From positions 1 to 64,000 of the forward strand of contig JAFZWG010000066.1 of assembly GCA_017617395.1 (NCBI GenBank): 64,000 nucleotides of DNA. The letters are read 5' to 3'. The notes beneath the pieces are model-generated. The model saw nothing but the letters and a program-made list of their open reading frames with translations, was not told the DNA's origin and searched no databases. Each line of letters starts with the position of its first letter. Position 1 is the stretch's first letter. Source of the DNA: Lachnospiraceae bacterium. GTDB lineage: Bacteria; Bacillota; Clostridia; Lachnospirales; Lachnospiraceae. Below, piece by piece: positions 16,120 to 25,256 of this stretch. A program made the translations under genes and the position numbers.

Positions 16120-19101
16120 CTACTCCGCCTTCACCGTGATCACGTAGTTCGCGGTGCAGCCGTTCTCGGCGGTCACGGTCACAACGATCTTCGTCTCCTT
16201 GCCGGACAGCGTGATCTTTCCGGTGCCCGCAATCTTTGCGGCCGACCGGACCGCTGTGGCGGCGACGGTCACCGACTTCGTTCCCGCCGGAACCTTCACG
16301 GTGTACGCGTACGTGCCAATTGCAAGCGACGGTGAAAGCGAGACGCTCTTGCCGGCATCGGTCGTGACACTAAGCTTGGAGAGGTATGCGTTCGGCGTGC
16401 CTACATTTTTCGGCTCCGCCGCAGGCGCTGCGGGCATTTCCTCGTAGACCGGAATACTGAAGGTCAGTGCCATGCTCTCGTAGCCCGACATGTTCTTGTA
16501 CGCCTGGTAGACTTTGAGCGCCTCCGAGCGCGGTGCGCGGGCGTTGGACATGTACTGGTGGCTAAAGCGCGACGTCGAAGTCACGTTGTATTTCTGCAGA
16601 TAGATCGTGTTCTGGCCGCGGTTGATGTACGTGCTGCCGATATAGTATGCGCCGCCGACAATCGCGTCGTAGCGGTTGTTCCACGGGATCTTGCACGACT
16701 TGTTGAGGCTCGCGCTCGTGCCGCCGTATTTGGCGAACTTGAGGCCGTTTTTGATGGCGCCCATGGAAGCGGTCGAGTTGTACGCGCCGATGTTGTAGAA
16801 GTTGTAGTAGCCCTCAAAGCCCTCGACATTGCCGGTCGCGCTCTTCGAGAAGCCCGAGCCCGTCACGACCTCCTGCTTCACGCGGGAGGCGAGGTGGTAC
16901 GGATTGACGCCCGAGTAGGCCGCCGCATCCATGAACGCCTGCGAGTACAGAATCGTCTGCTTCGCACCGCTTGCGTCGGTGTAGGAAAATGTCGTCTGAT
17001 ACATCGCGGTGCCCTTTAAGATGTTCTCGACACCCTCCTGCGTCTGCGTCTTCGGGTCGTACCGAAGGTCCTCGAACATGAAGATACCCGACTCGGTCAG
17101 CCAGTTGCGGGGATCCATGTAATATTGCAGTCCGGCAGCCGAGATCATCACCCAGCTGCTGCCGTCGAACGCTTTGAATTTGTCGGCGCCGTAGTCATAC
17201 GCGCCCTCCGCATACGAGAGCCAGTCGCGGCCGGCGCTCGTCTCGATTAAGTTGTTTCCGATTGTGTTCTCTCCCGCGATCGCCGCCGACCAGGTGATGC
17301 CGGTCTTGTACGGCGTAAACTTCCACTGCGGGTGCTGCGCGTGCAGCGTCGTTAAGTACGGAATGTAGCTCTCGGGGAAGCCCGCCTTGCGGCATTCTTC
17401 GGCAAATGCATCCGCATCCGCGTTCGGCGAGAACGCACCCTTCACGCCGGCGTCCGCCCAGGCAAGGTACTGCGACTGCACGTAGCCCGTGAGGATCGTG
17501 TCGCCGTCCGCCACGCGAACGCACATCCACTTGGTGTCGCCGCTCTGCGACTCGCTCACGATATAGGCAAATTCACCCTTCTCAAGCTTCTTCGCGCCAC
17601 CCGGTCCGCTCACCGCCGCAGCCGAAGCGTTCGCCTCCTTGCGAAGCACGACGCCGTCCGCATTTGCGGTCGCCCAGATGCCCGAGCCTGCGATATCCGC
17701 GCAGATGTAAGTTCCGGACATGAAGCCCTCGTACACTTTGCCGTCCACCGAAGCCGCGATGTGATACCACACCACATCGCCGACCGTGGCCTGGCCTGCG
17801 ATCAGCACTTTCTGTCCCTTCGGAAGCTTCGCGATGGAGTCGTAGGTCGTCCCCGCGCCCTTTCTCAGATTCACCTTGTCACCGGTCAGATGTCCGGTGT
17901 ATTCGTATGTGTGCGCAAACGTTGCGCTCACGCCGGCATCCCCTGCGGACGCCGCCGTCTCGATGTAGCGCACTGCGCCGCTGTTGTTGGATTCCGTGAT
18001 CGGATACTCTGCGTCCGTCTTCACATAGTCGGAAAGCACGTACCCGCGGTACGAGACGTCGCCGATCTTCGCGGTCACCTCGTACCAGATATCTCCGTCC
18101 GCCTCGTAGGCGAAGGAGTGGATCGTCAGTTTCTGTGCATTTTGCAATTGTACCGTCTTCGGGTACTCCGTGCCCGGGCCAACGCGCATGTTAAGAACCG
18201 TTGCCGCCACAACGCCGCTCGTCTCGCGGATTGGTGTTCCGGTCGGAGTCGCTGCCTTCGTCGGCGTAGGAGTCGGTGCCGAGGTAGGCGTCGGCGTTGC
18301 CGTCGGAGCCGTCGTCGGTGTCGGTGTATTGGTAGGTGTCGGCGTCGGCGTGTTTGTCGGTGTCGGCGTCGGAGTATTCGTAGGTGTCGGTATCGGCGTG
18401 TTCGTAGGAGTCGGAGTGTTCGTAGGCTTCGGTGTAGGCGTCGCGGTCGCCACCGTGACGTAATCGCCGAACACATAGCCTTCCTTCGATTTGCCGCCGA
18501 GCGTCACCGTCGCGCGGTACCACTTCTGCCCCTTTGCGTCGCGGCTCTCCGAGAGCACCGTAAGCGCGTTGCCGCGGTAGATCATTCCGAGAACCGAGTA
18601 GGACGTGGACGGACCCGAACGCACATTGAGGCGTCCCACCGAAACGGTCGCCTTGCGGCCCGCAAGCGATGCATCCGGCGTCGGTGTCGGCGATGCCGTG
18701 GGCTTCGGAGTCGCAGTCGGCTTCGGCGTTGACGTGGGCTTCGGGGAAGGCGTCGCGGTCGGAACCGTGGACGCGGTCTTAACGTAGTCGGCCCACACAT
18801 AACCGGTGACCTTCTTGCCGGACACCGTGGTCTCCACCTGATACCAGATCTTGCCGTCCGAGGATTTGTCTCTGCCGATGACCGTCACGGCGTGGCCCTT
18901 CTTGAGGGTCGCGATCTTCGCATAGCTCGTTCCGGGGCCTTTGCGGAGGTTTAATTCGTTCGCCGTGATCGTTCCCGAGATCTTGTAGGAAGCCGCGGAC
19001 GCATGCAAAGAAGGCAGCGTTCCGAAGAACCCTGCCAACTGTGTGAGTACCAGCACAACTACCGATACAATCGCGATTCGTGCCGCATGCTTCATCTTCA
19101 C
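16120..19101 (-). CDS. Secreted five-SH3b cell-wall glucosaminidase
   Basis: A 993-residue exported protein. A signal peptide (membrane segment about residues 10-35) is followed by SH3b wall-binding repeats near 42-108, 150-217, 297-367, 400-475 and 480-560, each with the N-L-R-x-G-P-G/S core. Low-complexity PT-rich linkers (about 112-145 and 220-292) separate the first three. A glucosaminidase-like domain (about 590-860; [32 protein letters not shown]) would cut between GlcNAc and MurNAc. The last 90 residues look like a cadherin-like beta-sandwich (YLSKLSVTT...[11 protein letters not shown]). Likely role: wall turnover or daughter-cell separation. It is a single-gene unit with its own promoter and terminator. 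Confidence 0.88.
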   Translation of the reverse strand: MKMKHAARIAIVSVVVLVLTQLAGFFGTLPSLHASAASYKISGTITANELNLRKGPGTSYAKIATLKKGHAVTVIGRDKSSDGKIWYQVETTVSGKKVTGYVWADYVKTASTVPTATPSPKPTSTPKPTATPKPTASPTPTPDASLAGRKATVSVGRLNVRSGPSTSYSVLGMIYRGNALTVLSESRDAKGQKWYRATVTLGGKSKEGYVFGDYVTVATATPTPKPTNTPTPTNTPIPTPTNTPTPTPTNTPTPTPTNTPTPTTAPTATPTPTSAPTPTPTKAATPTGTPIRETSGVVAATVLNMRVGPGTEYPKTVQLQNAQKLTIHSFAYEADGDIWYEVTAKIGDVSYRGYVLSDYVKTDAEYPITESNNSGAVRYIETAASAGDAGVSATFAHTYEYTGHLTGDKVNLRKGAGTTYDSIAKLPKGQKVLIAGQATVGDVVWYHIAASVDGKVYEGFMSGTYICADIAGSGIWATANADGVVLRKEANASAAAVSGPGGAKKLEKGEFAYIVSESQSGDTKWMCVRVADGDTILTGYVQSQYLAWADAGVKGAFSPNADADAFAEECRKAGFPESYIPYLTTLHAQHPQWKFTPYKTGITWSAAIAGENTIGNNLIETSAGRDWLSYAEGAYDYGADKFKAFDGSSWVMISAAGLQYYMDPRNWLTESGIFMFEDLRYDPKTQTQEGVENILKGTAMYQTTFSYTDASGAKQTILYSQAFMDAAAYSGVNPYHLASRVKQEVVTGSGFSKSATGNVEGFEGYYNFYNIGAYNSTASMGAIKNGLKFAKYGGTSASLNKSCKIPWNNRYDAIVGGAYYIGSTYINRGQNTIYLQKYNVTSTSRFSHQYMSNARAPRSEALKVYQAYKNMSGYESMALTFSIPVYEEMPAAPAAEPKNVGTPNAYLSKLSVTTDAGKSVSLSPSLAIGTYAYTVKVPAGTKSVTVAATAVRSAAKIAGTGKITLSGKETKIVVTVTAENGCTANYVITVKAE
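18290..18445. repeat. Tandem repeats coding the PT-rich linker
   Basis: Short degenerate units of about 6 and 30 bases (GTCGGTGTCGG-like on the plus strand) code for repeated P-T-P-T-N-T. Such tracts expand and contract by slippage, so linker length may vary between strains. It is coding DNA, not a separate element. Confidence 0.7.
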
Positions 19102-19137
19102 CTCAGCAGTTTTGCGATCAAAATACCTATTAGATAC

Positions 19138-19166
19138 ATTTTAATACGACTGCTGTAGAATTGCAA
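19138..19166 (-). promoter_or_regulatory. Promoter of the SH3b glucosaminidase gene
   Basis: TTGCAA (19161-19166) and TAAAAT (19138-19143) on the minus strand, 17-base spacer, about 40 bases before the start codon. Confidence 0.6.
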
Positions 19167-19191
19167 GCGATGATTCGCTGTATTTTCCGTT

Positions 19192-19205
19192 TTTTTGATC
19201 AAAAA
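19192..19205. repeat. AT-rich palindrome after the M1 peptidase gene
   Basis: A perfect 14-base palindrome, TTTTTGATCAAAAA, in the gap between the M1 gene and the glucosaminidase promoter. It could be a weak terminator in either direction or a protein site. Confidence 0.4.
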
Positions 19206-19226
19206 TCACGTTTTCCGCGCTCTTCG

Positions 19227-20834
19227 TCACGGCAGATCGAACGCAAGCTCCAAAAGCTCGTTGATTTCCGCATTTTCCGTTCCGCAACACGAGAAAAGCA
19301 CCTCAAAAAAGTCCGCTGTCTCTGCGTTTTTGAACGCGTTTCTCCGCACATACTCGCGGATGACGGCATGAAAATTCTCTTCCCCGAGGATGTCTTCCAG
19401 CTCGTTTAAGACCTCCGCTCCGAGGCTGTAGATCGCGTGAACATACGTCTCATCGTTTCCGAAATCGAAATAGCCGCGGTTTAGCGGAAAATCGTTCCCC
19501 GGCGTCAGCTCATGGGGGGTGAGTGACATGTAATACGGTGTATGGTCCATTTTCACCCGATACGCGTTGTACACGCTCTCCGTGTACGAGGCGAACGATT
19601 CGTCCAGCCACGGCTCCTCGCCGGAATTGCTGCCTACGATACCCATGAACCATTGATGCCCGATCTCGTGGGCGATGATGATCTGAGCCTCGTACGAGTA
19701 AAACTGCAGTTCATCCGGATTTTCCGTAAAAAACATCCAGTCCGTGATGATCACGAGGTTCGGATACTCCATGCCGCCGGCCTCAATCTCGGCGAGCACG
19801 ATGTCAAGCTCCTCGTACGGGTATCTGCCAAACGCCTCTCCGAACGCCGCAAACGACTCCTCCGCGGCCTCAAAACACTTTTCGCACGCGTTCTCCGTCT
19901 GCGCCTCTGTGTGCAACAGTTTGTTGTAAAAAACGTTCACACGCACGCCCTCGACCTCCTTCGTGGCAAGTCCGAAGGTGTCCCCGGCGCAAAATACAAA
20001 ATCGCGCACGCACGGTGCATCGAGCGTATAGACGGTCGTGTCGCCGGCCGTTTTTTTCTCTGTCTCGGTGCCGGTCGAAACCACGGTGTACTTCGACGGA
20101 ACCGTCAATTTCACGTGGTAGTCCGCGATTTCGGAGTAAAAACACTCTCCCGTCTGAAAATACGGGTACCGCGACCACTCCCCGTCCGCATACTCCGCAA
20201 GAATCGGATAAAAGTTCGTGACGTTGAAGATGCCCGTCTGAGCTCCGTAACGGTCCTTAACCGTAGGAATCGTCGCCGTAAAGTCATACGTAAGCCGCAT
20301 GTTCTCCCCGGGCGCCAACGGTTTCGCAAGCGGCACCCAGACGACCGACACATCCTCATCCCGCGTGATGGTGAGCGCTGTGTTGTCCCTTCCGTCCGTG
20401 ACACCGGTAATCTCCGTGAGCGCCCCGTTTGTCGTAAAGCGAAAGACACTGTACCCTGCTGTCGCCGCATCTTTAAACTGGCTGGAATAGTCCCGAAGGC
20501 ACAGTTTGTCCCACGCATCCTCCGAGTCGTTAAAAAAGTCAAGCACGACATGTCCGCTCACGGTGCGATGCACCGAATCGAGTGTCAGGTCCATGTCATA
20601 GTGGTACCGCTCCTCCGTCGGAAACGCAATCTCACAGCCCGGATCGGGTGCGCTAAAGCCGGGCATCGGCGTGATCGGAACATGCGTTATCCTCGGCTCC
20701 AAGTCCAACGTCAGCGGTGTCGGCGACGCGGTCGGTGCCTTATCTTTCGAAGATGACTTTCGCCCGCAGGCCGCAAGCGGAAGTATCAAAATTACGACCA
20801 GCAGCAGACTGATCACTGTATTTTTCGTTTTCAT
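19227..20834 (-). CDS. M1 family metallopeptidase lipoprotein
   Basis: A 535-residue zinc aminopeptidase-like protein anchored outside the membrane: N-terminal hydrophobic segment ending in the lipobox LAAC, then a threonine/proline-rich spacer. The gluzincin zinc site is HEIGHQW with the distal glutamate in EPWLDESFASYTE, and the substrate-binding GxMEN loop appears as GGMEYP. The normal M1 beta-sandwich precedes it; the long C-terminal helical domain of full aminopeptidase N is missing, so it is a short M1 type. The start at 20834 is set by GGGGGAA; residues upstream are not part of the signal peptide. It follows a small membrane gene by 22 bases and is probably co-transcribed with it. Confidence 0.9.
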   Translation of the reverse strand: MKTKNTVISLLLVVILILPLAACGRKSSSKDKAPTASPTPLTLDLEPRITHVPITPMPGFSAPDPGCEIAFPTEERYHYDMDLTLDSVHRTVSGHVVLDFFNDSEDAWDKLCLRDYSSQFKDAATAGYSVFRFTTNGALTEITGVTDGRDNTALTITRDEDVSVVWVPLAKPLAPGENMRLTYDFTATIPTVKDRYGAQTGIFNVTNFYPILAEYADGEWSRYPYFQTGECFYSEIADYHVKLTVPSKYTVVSTGTETEKKTAGDTTVYTLDAPCVRDFVFCAGDTFGLATKEVEGVRVNVFYNKLLHTEAQTENACEKCFEAAEESFAAFGEAFGRYPYEELDIVLAEIEAGGMEYPNLVIITDWMFFTENPDELQFYSYEAQIIIAHEIGHQWFMGIVGSNSGEEPWLDESFASYTESVYNAYRVKMDHTPYYMSLTPHELTPGNDFPLNRGYFDFGNDETYVHAIYSLGAEVLNELEDILGEENFHAVIREYVRRNAFKNAETADFFEVLFSCCGTENAEINELLELAFDLP

Positions 20835-20856
20835 CTGTATTCCCCCACGATACAAT

Positions 20857-21273
20857 TTACTTAACCGGAATCAGTGTTGCGATGATGTTGACCAAAATCA
20901 ACAGATGCAAAATGATGTGATATAAATCCGGCACCAGGCGTGTTTCGCTCATCGGAAACAAGCGCAGAGTCCCCCGGAAGCAGTCGTTGTAACCCTGCAG
21001 CTTCCGCTCGCTTGCGCCGAAGATGGTATAGTACCAATGGCAGCGAAACTGGACAGCGCCCCAAAGAAGAAGGATCGCCAGAAGGACCCACCGTCCGACC
21101 GGATAGTACGCGTGAAATGCACCCAGACCGAGCGCATACAAGACCAGCATGACGCATTCGGCACTCCGGACGCCCATGCCCTCCACCAAAAGAATCTTAC
21201 CGAAACGGTAAGTCGTGATGCAGCCGATGAACCATACCCAGAGCACCGCCTGCGCAATGATAACCCAAGTCAT
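20857..21273 (-). CDS. Conserved membrane protein of unknown function
   Basis: About 138 residues with four hydrophobic segments (near 2-22, 38-55, 58-76 and 112-135). I do not recognise the family. A cytoplasmic or loop stretch holds several aromatic residues (RCHWYYTIFGASERKLQGYND). The start at 21273 is set by GGGGGGAA six bases upstream; a longer frame begins inside the aquaporin terminator. The M1 peptidase lipoprotein follows at 22 bases, suggesting a joint envelope role (inference). Confidence 0.7.
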   Translation of the reverse strand: MTWVIIAQAVLWVWFIGCITTYRFGKILLVEGMGVRSAECVMLVLYALGLGAFHAYYPVGRWVLLAILLLWGAVQFRCHWYYTIFGASERKLQGYNDCFRGTLRLFPMSETRLVPDLYHIILHLLILVNIIATLIPVK

Positions 21274-21289
21274 GGAAATTCCCCCCATA

Positions 21290-21328
21290 CAAAACACCCC
21301 CGGCGCACGACACCCGCCGGCGCCGGGG
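21290..21328 (-). terminator. Terminator after the aquaporin gene, directly before the next ribosome site
   Basis: Minus-strand hairpin CCCCGGCGC/GCGCCGGGG with a 14-base loop, then TGTTTTGT. The tail runs almost into the GGGGGGAA ribosome site of the next gene, so read-through would be needed for co-transcription. Confidence 0.8.
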
Positions 21329-21362
21329 ATTTCAAGCGTTTTTGCCAATCAAAGAGCGAAAC

Positions 21363-22073
21363 TTACTTCTCCTCGTCCTTCTTCTCAAGGAAACCGTATA
21401 CAAGCGCTGCCAGAACAGAGCCCGCAAGCGGTCCTACGATGAATACCCAGACATCCTTGATCGGATCCGTGTTGCCGGCGATCGCTGCCACAATAGCGGG
21501 ACCAAGGCTTCTCGCAGGGTTGACCGACGTGCCGGTCAGACCGATTCCCAGAATGTGAACCAATACAAGCGTAAGGCCGATGACAAGACCTGCCACATGG
21601 CCGTGGTTCGCCTTCTTGGAGGTCACGCCGAGGATTGCCATAACGAAGACAAACGTTAAGAAGCACTCAACGATCAGACCTGCCAAGATGCTTCCGTTCA
21701 CACCGCCGAGACCGTTGGAGCCGATTCCGCCCGTCTTGTCCGTGATGTCCGCAAGCGCAAATACACCCTTCAGGAATCCGGCTCCCGCCAAAGCACCGAG
21801 AACCTGCGAGCAGAAATACCCGAGCAGATCCTTCGTGTCCAGCTCGCCGTTGATCCAGAACGCCATCGAAACCGCGGGATTGATGTGGCAACCGGAAATG
21901 TTGCCGATGCTGTACGCCATGGCAACGATGACAAGACCGAAGGCAAATGCCGTCAGAACATAACCGCCGCCGAGAGCCGCACTGCAACCGACCGTCATCG
22001 CCGTGCCGCAGCCCAGAACAACCAGAACCATGGTTCCGATGAATTCCGCTACATACTTTTTACAACTTCCCAT
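21363..22073 (-). CDS. Aquaporin (MIP family, AqpZ-like)
   Basis: A 236-residue water-channel-family protein with six membrane segments and two half-helices. Both NPA motifs are intact: HINPAVS (about residue 64) and SVNPARS (about 187); the arginine after the second NPA and the histidine in NHGHVAG fit the narrow selectivity filter of water-specific channels rather than the wider glycerol facilitators. A good AAGGAGG site precedes the start. An unrelated esterase gene lies upstream and a terminator follows, so it is likely a single-gene unit. A palindrome in its leader may serve in regulation. Confidence 0.92.
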   Translation of the reverse strand: MGSCKKYVAEFIGTMVLVVLGCGTAMTVGCSAALGGGYVLTAFAFGLVIVAMAYSIGNISGCHINPAVSMAFWINGELDTKDLLGYFCSQVLGALAGAGFLKGVFALADITDKTGGIGSNGLGGVNGSILAGLIVECFLTFVFVMAILGVTSKKANHGHVAGLVIGLTLVLVHILGIGLTGTSVNPARSLGPAIVAAIAGNTDPIKDVWVFIVGPLAGSVLAALVYGFLEKKDEEK

Positions 22074-22112
22074 AACTCCATACCTCCTTGTGTGGTTATT
22101 GATTTATCGTGA

Positions 22113-22127
22113 AGACACTGTGTGTCT
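22113..22127. promoter_or_regulatory. Inverted repeat upstream of the aquaporin gene
   Basis: AGACAC-TGT-GTGTCT, perfect six-base arms, 40 bases upstream of the start codon. Could be an operator or an mRNA leader hairpin. No convincing -35/-10 pair was found around it. Confidence 0.4.
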
Positions 22128-22137
22128 GCGATACAAC

Positions 22138-23166
22138 TTATCTGCCGATGAACGGAAGGTAATTGTACAACCCCGAGTACTGTGCCTTATCGTCGTGATC
22201 GGCGTTCGGAACCTCGTACCAGATGTGCGCGATTCCGTTCTTGGTGAACAGTTCATGGTAGGACAGCGGGAATTTGCCGACTACGCTGTCCTTCGTTCCG
22301 CAGCAGATGATGATCTTCTCCGGGATCGTCTTCCCCTCGGCGAACCGGATCTCATCCTCCGCGTACGAGCCCTCATGCGTCATAAAGCGGTCCTTGCCGG
22401 GCACCAGTCCCGGTGCCGGAGCAATCGCACACGCATACTTAAACGTCTCGGGATACGTGATGATCGTGTACAAAGTCTCACGTCCGCCCATGGAAAATCC
22501 TGCGATATTCGCTCCCTCGCGCCCTTCGATGACCGAGTACGTCTTCTCGATGTACGGCATCAGGCACTTCGTCAGATCGTGCGCAAAACGGTCGTACGGA
22601 ATCATCTGTTCCGCGGTAAATCCGGGTTGCTGCGCCGTGTCATCCGACGCCGCAAACATCGCCGGACACACGAGGATAAACTCCTCGCACAAACCGTCCG
22701 CAATCATGTTTCCGATCAATACCGGCAGCGTCGCATTCCCGGCAAACGAATTCTCGTCGCCGAAGATTCCGTGCAGAAGATATACGACCGGATACTTCTT
22801 CTCCGGCGTATAATCAACCGGCAGAAGCACTGTGTAGCCGCGCTCTCTTCCGCAGTATTCGGAGTAGTACGTCCCGTGCTCAAACTTCGCATACTTCGCG
22901 CCCTCGCGCTTTTTCAAAATGTCGGACGGGCACAAGAGTGCCATGCCGTCCTCCGTGACCGAAGGCGTCGCGGTCGGCGCCGCGGTCGGTGTTTCCGTCG
23001 GAGCCGGCGTTGCCGAAGGCTCCAAAATCTGCTGATTCTGTTCTGCCTGAGTAGGTGTCATCGTTGCTGCCTCTTCGGTATCATTTTTCGCGGTCTTCTC
23101 ACCGCAGCCTGCGCATGTCAGTGCGGCAAGCGCCAAAATCGCACATACGGCGATCATCTTCTTCAT
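22138..23166 (-). CDS. Esterase lipoprotein (alpha/beta hydrolase, CE1-like)
   Basis: A 342-residue exported lipoprotein: hydrophobic signal ending in the lipobox C-A-G-C, a PT-rich spacer to about residue 75, then an esterase-D/CE1-like alpha/beta hydrolase domain. The nucleophile serine lies in GFSMGG, the oxyanion region in YLLHGIFGD, and the late histidine in NADHDD; an aspartate in CGTKDSVVG is a candidate for the third catalytic residue. Such enzymes deacylate polysaccharides or small esters; acetyl-xylan or feruloyl substrates are possible for a gut or rumen clostridium but not shown. GAGGTGA lies five bases before the ATG. It sits 22 bases after purD and may be read from the purine unit, an odd pairing. 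Confidence 0.85.
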   Translation of the reverse strand: MKKMIAVCAILALAALTCAGCGEKTAKNDTEEAATMTPTQAEQNQQILEPSATPAPTETPTAAPTATPSVTEDGMALLCPSDILKKREGAKYAKFEHGTYYSEYCGRERGYTVLLPVDYTPEKKYPVVYLLHGIFGDENSFAGNATLPVLIGNMIADGLCEEFILVCPAMFAASDDTAQQPGFTAEQMIPYDRFAHDLTKCLMPYIEKTYSVIEGREGANIAGFSMGGRETLYTIITYPETFKYACAIAPAPGLVPGKDRFMTHEGSYAEDEIRFAEGKTIPEKIIICCGTKDSVVGKFPLSYHELFTKNGIAHIWYEVPNADHDDKAQYSGLYNYLPFIGR

Positions 23167-23188
23167 AAAGCTCACCTCGGATCCCCCG

Positions 23189-24466
23189 TTACGCCTCGTC
23201 AATCGCCTTGCCGATGTCGTGGCGCATGTACTTGTTTGCGAAGGAGATCTCCTCCGTCGCGGCATACGCGTTCGCACGCGCCTGCTTTAAGTCGGAACCG
23301 AGCGCCGTCACGCCGAGCACGCGGCCGCCGTTGGTGAGCACCTCTCCCGCAGGGCCGAACTTTGTGCCTGCGTGGAATACGAACTTGTCGGTCTTGCCCT
23401 TGAACGCATCAAGGCCGAAAATCGGGAAGCCCTTCTCATAGTGCTGCGGATAGCCGTCCGACGCCAAAACGACGCAGACCGCCGCGTTGTCCGCAAACTT
23501 GAGCTCCACCTCGTCGAGGCGACCGTCGATGCATGCCTCAAATACTTCGACAATATCATTTTCCATGCGGGGAAGAACAACCTGCGTCTCGGGATCGCCG
23601 AAGCGCGCGTTGTACTCCAACACCTTCGGGCCTTCGGGCGTCAGCATCAGGCCGACGAACATCACGCCCGTGAAAGGACGTCCCTCCGCCGCCATCGCCG
23701 CCATCGTCGGCTCGTAAATATTCTTCACGCAAAACTCGTGTACCTCGTCGGTGTAAAAAGGACTCGGGGAAAATGTTCCCATACCGCCCGTGTTGAGGCC
23801 CGTGTCGCCGTCGCCCGCGCGCTTGTGGTCCTGCGCGCTCGTCATCGGGCGAACGTTCTTGCCGTCGCAGAAGCACAGTGCCGACACCTCACGGCCGGTC
23901 ATGAACTCCTCGACAACCATCTTGTCACCTGCCGTTCCGAAGTGCTTGTCAAGCATGATCTCTTTGACGCCCGCAAGCGCCTCCGCCTCGTTGTTGCAGA
24001 TCAAAACGCCCTTTCCGAGCGCCAGTCCGTCCGCCTTCAAAACGACCGGATACTTGCCCTGCTCCACGATATACTTCGAAGCCTCCTCCGCGTCGGAGAA
24101 CGTCTCGTACCCCGCCGTCGGAATGCCGTATTTCTTCATCAGCTCCTTGGAAAATGCCTTGCTTCCTTCAAGGATCGCCGCGTTCTTTCTCGGTCCGAAG
24201 ACGCGAAGTCCGGCCGCCTCGAACGCATCCACAACGCCGCCCACGAGCGGATCGTCGGGACCGACCACGGTGAGGTCAATAGCATTTTCCGCTGCGAACG
24301 AAACGAGCTTGTCAAACTCCATCACGCCGATCGGAACGCACGTCGCAAGCTCTGCGATTCCAGCATTGCCGGGTGCGCAGTAGATCTCCGTCGCTTTTTT
24401 GCTCTTTGCGATGGCCGTTACGATCGCATGCTCTCTTCCGCCGCCGCCGATAACAAGAATCTTCAT
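23189..24466 (-). CDS. purD: Phosphoribosylamine-glycine ligase
   Basis: A 425-residue ATP-grasp enzyme (GARS) joining phosphoribosylamine and glycine, step two of purine synthesis. Motifs: MKILVIGGGGREHAI at the start, GPDDPLVGG, PVVLKADGLALGKGV, the GDTGLNTGGMGTFSP loop and YNARFGDPE. Length is normal. GGAGGAG precedes the start. It is the last purine gene of the cluster, 74 bases after purN. Four copies of the GGAAAATG-type octamer fall within about 730 bases of this gene. Confidence 0.97.
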   Translation of the reverse strand: MKILVIGGGGREHAIVTAIAKSKKATEIYCAPGNAGIAELATCVPIGVMEFDKLVSFAAENAIDLTVVGPDDPLVGGVVDAFEAAGLRVFGPRKNAAILEGSKAFSKELMKKYGIPTAGYETFSDAEEASKYIVEQGKYPVVLKADGLALGKGVLICNNEAEALAGVKEIMLDKHFGTAGDKMVVEEFMTGREVSALCFCDGKNVRPMTSAQDHKRAGDGDTGLNTGGMGTFSPSPFYTDEVHEFCVKNIYEPTMAAMAAEGRPFTGVMFVGLMLTPEGPKVLEYNARFGDPETQVVLPRMENDIVEVFEACIDGRLDEVELKFADNAAVCVVLASDGYPQHYEKGFPIFGLDAFKGKTDKFVFHAGTKFGPAGEVLTNGGRVLGVTALGSDLKQARANAYAATEEISFANKYMRHDIGKAIDEA

Positions 24467-24540
24467 GAATGAAACTCCTCCGAATGTGTATTTGTCTGCG
24501 GGCTCTTCGCCAAATTCACCCGCTCATAAGTCGTGCGGCC

Positions 24541-25167
24541 CTACGCCGTCACGAACCAATTGCCGTTTTCATCCTTGCGGATGCGGTCATTTGCGATCGC
24601 GTCGATCACCTGCGGAAGGATGATCCACTCCGCCTGCTCCATCACGCGACGCTGCAAAACCTCGGGTGTGTCGCCGGGCTCCACCGCCACCGCCTTCTGC
24701 ATCAGGATCGGACCCGTGTCGGTCCCCTCGTCCACATAGTGGACCGTCGCGCCGGTCACTTTCACGCCGCGCGCGAGCACATGCTCATGCACCTTCAACC
24801 CATAGAAACCGTCACCGCAGAAGGACGGAATCAGCGAAGGGTGAATGTTGATGATACGGCGCTCGTATTTGCGGATCATCGCCGCGGGGATGATGACAAG
24901 AAAACCCGCCAATACAACAAGGTCGGGCTTTACGCTGTCAACCGCCGAAAGAAGCGCCGTCTCAAACTCCGCTCTTGTTTCGAATGCCTTTCTCGAGACG
25001 CAGACAGCGGGAATTCCCGCCTTCTTTGCGCGCTCCAGGGCATACGCGTCCGGGCGGTTCGAGATGACGCCGCAGATTTCCGTGTTCGTAATCCTGCCGT
25101 CCTTAACCGCGTCCAGAATCGCCTGCAGATTGGTGCCGCCGCCGGACACCATGATCACTGCTCTCAT
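24541..25167 (-). CDS. purN: Phosphoribosylglycinamide formyltransferase
   Basis: A 208-residue folate-dependent GART transferring a formyl group from 10-formyl-THF to GAR, step three of purine synthesis. Motifs: VSGGGTNLQAIL, ISNRPDAYALERA, the catalytic INIHPSLIPSF (Asn-x-His) and HYVDEGTDTGPIL with the catalytic aspartate. GGAGG lies four bases before the start. A strong terminator separates it from purM upstream. Confidence 0.97.
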   Translation of the reverse strand: MRAVIMVSGGGTNLQAILDAVKDGRITNTEICGVISNRPDAYALERAKKAGIPAVCVSRKAFETRAEFETALLSAVDSVKPDLVVLAGFLVIIPAAMIRKYERRIINIHPSLIPSFCGDGFYGLKVHEHVLARGVKVTGATVHYVDEGTDTGPILMQKAVAVEPGDTPEVLQRRVMEQAEWIILPQVIDAIANDRIRKDENGNWFVTA

Positions 25168-25200
25168 AAGTACCTCCCATGGGATATGATTTCATCTGCG

Positions 25201-25250
25201 AAAAAAAACAACAAACGCCCGAACGCTGACAAACGCCGGCGTCCGGGCGT
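25201..25250 (-). terminator. Strong intrinsic terminator between purM and purN
   Basis: Minus strand: twelve-base arms ACGCCCGGACGC and GCGTTCGGGCGT with one mismatch, then TTGTTG and eight T. The stem begins about six bases after the purM stop codon. It splits the purine cluster. Confidence 0.88.
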
Positions 25251-25256
25251 GATGAA

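Noticed and set aside
18290..18445. Non-coding tandem repeat array
   Set aside because: It encodes the PT-rich linker of the wall hydrolase.
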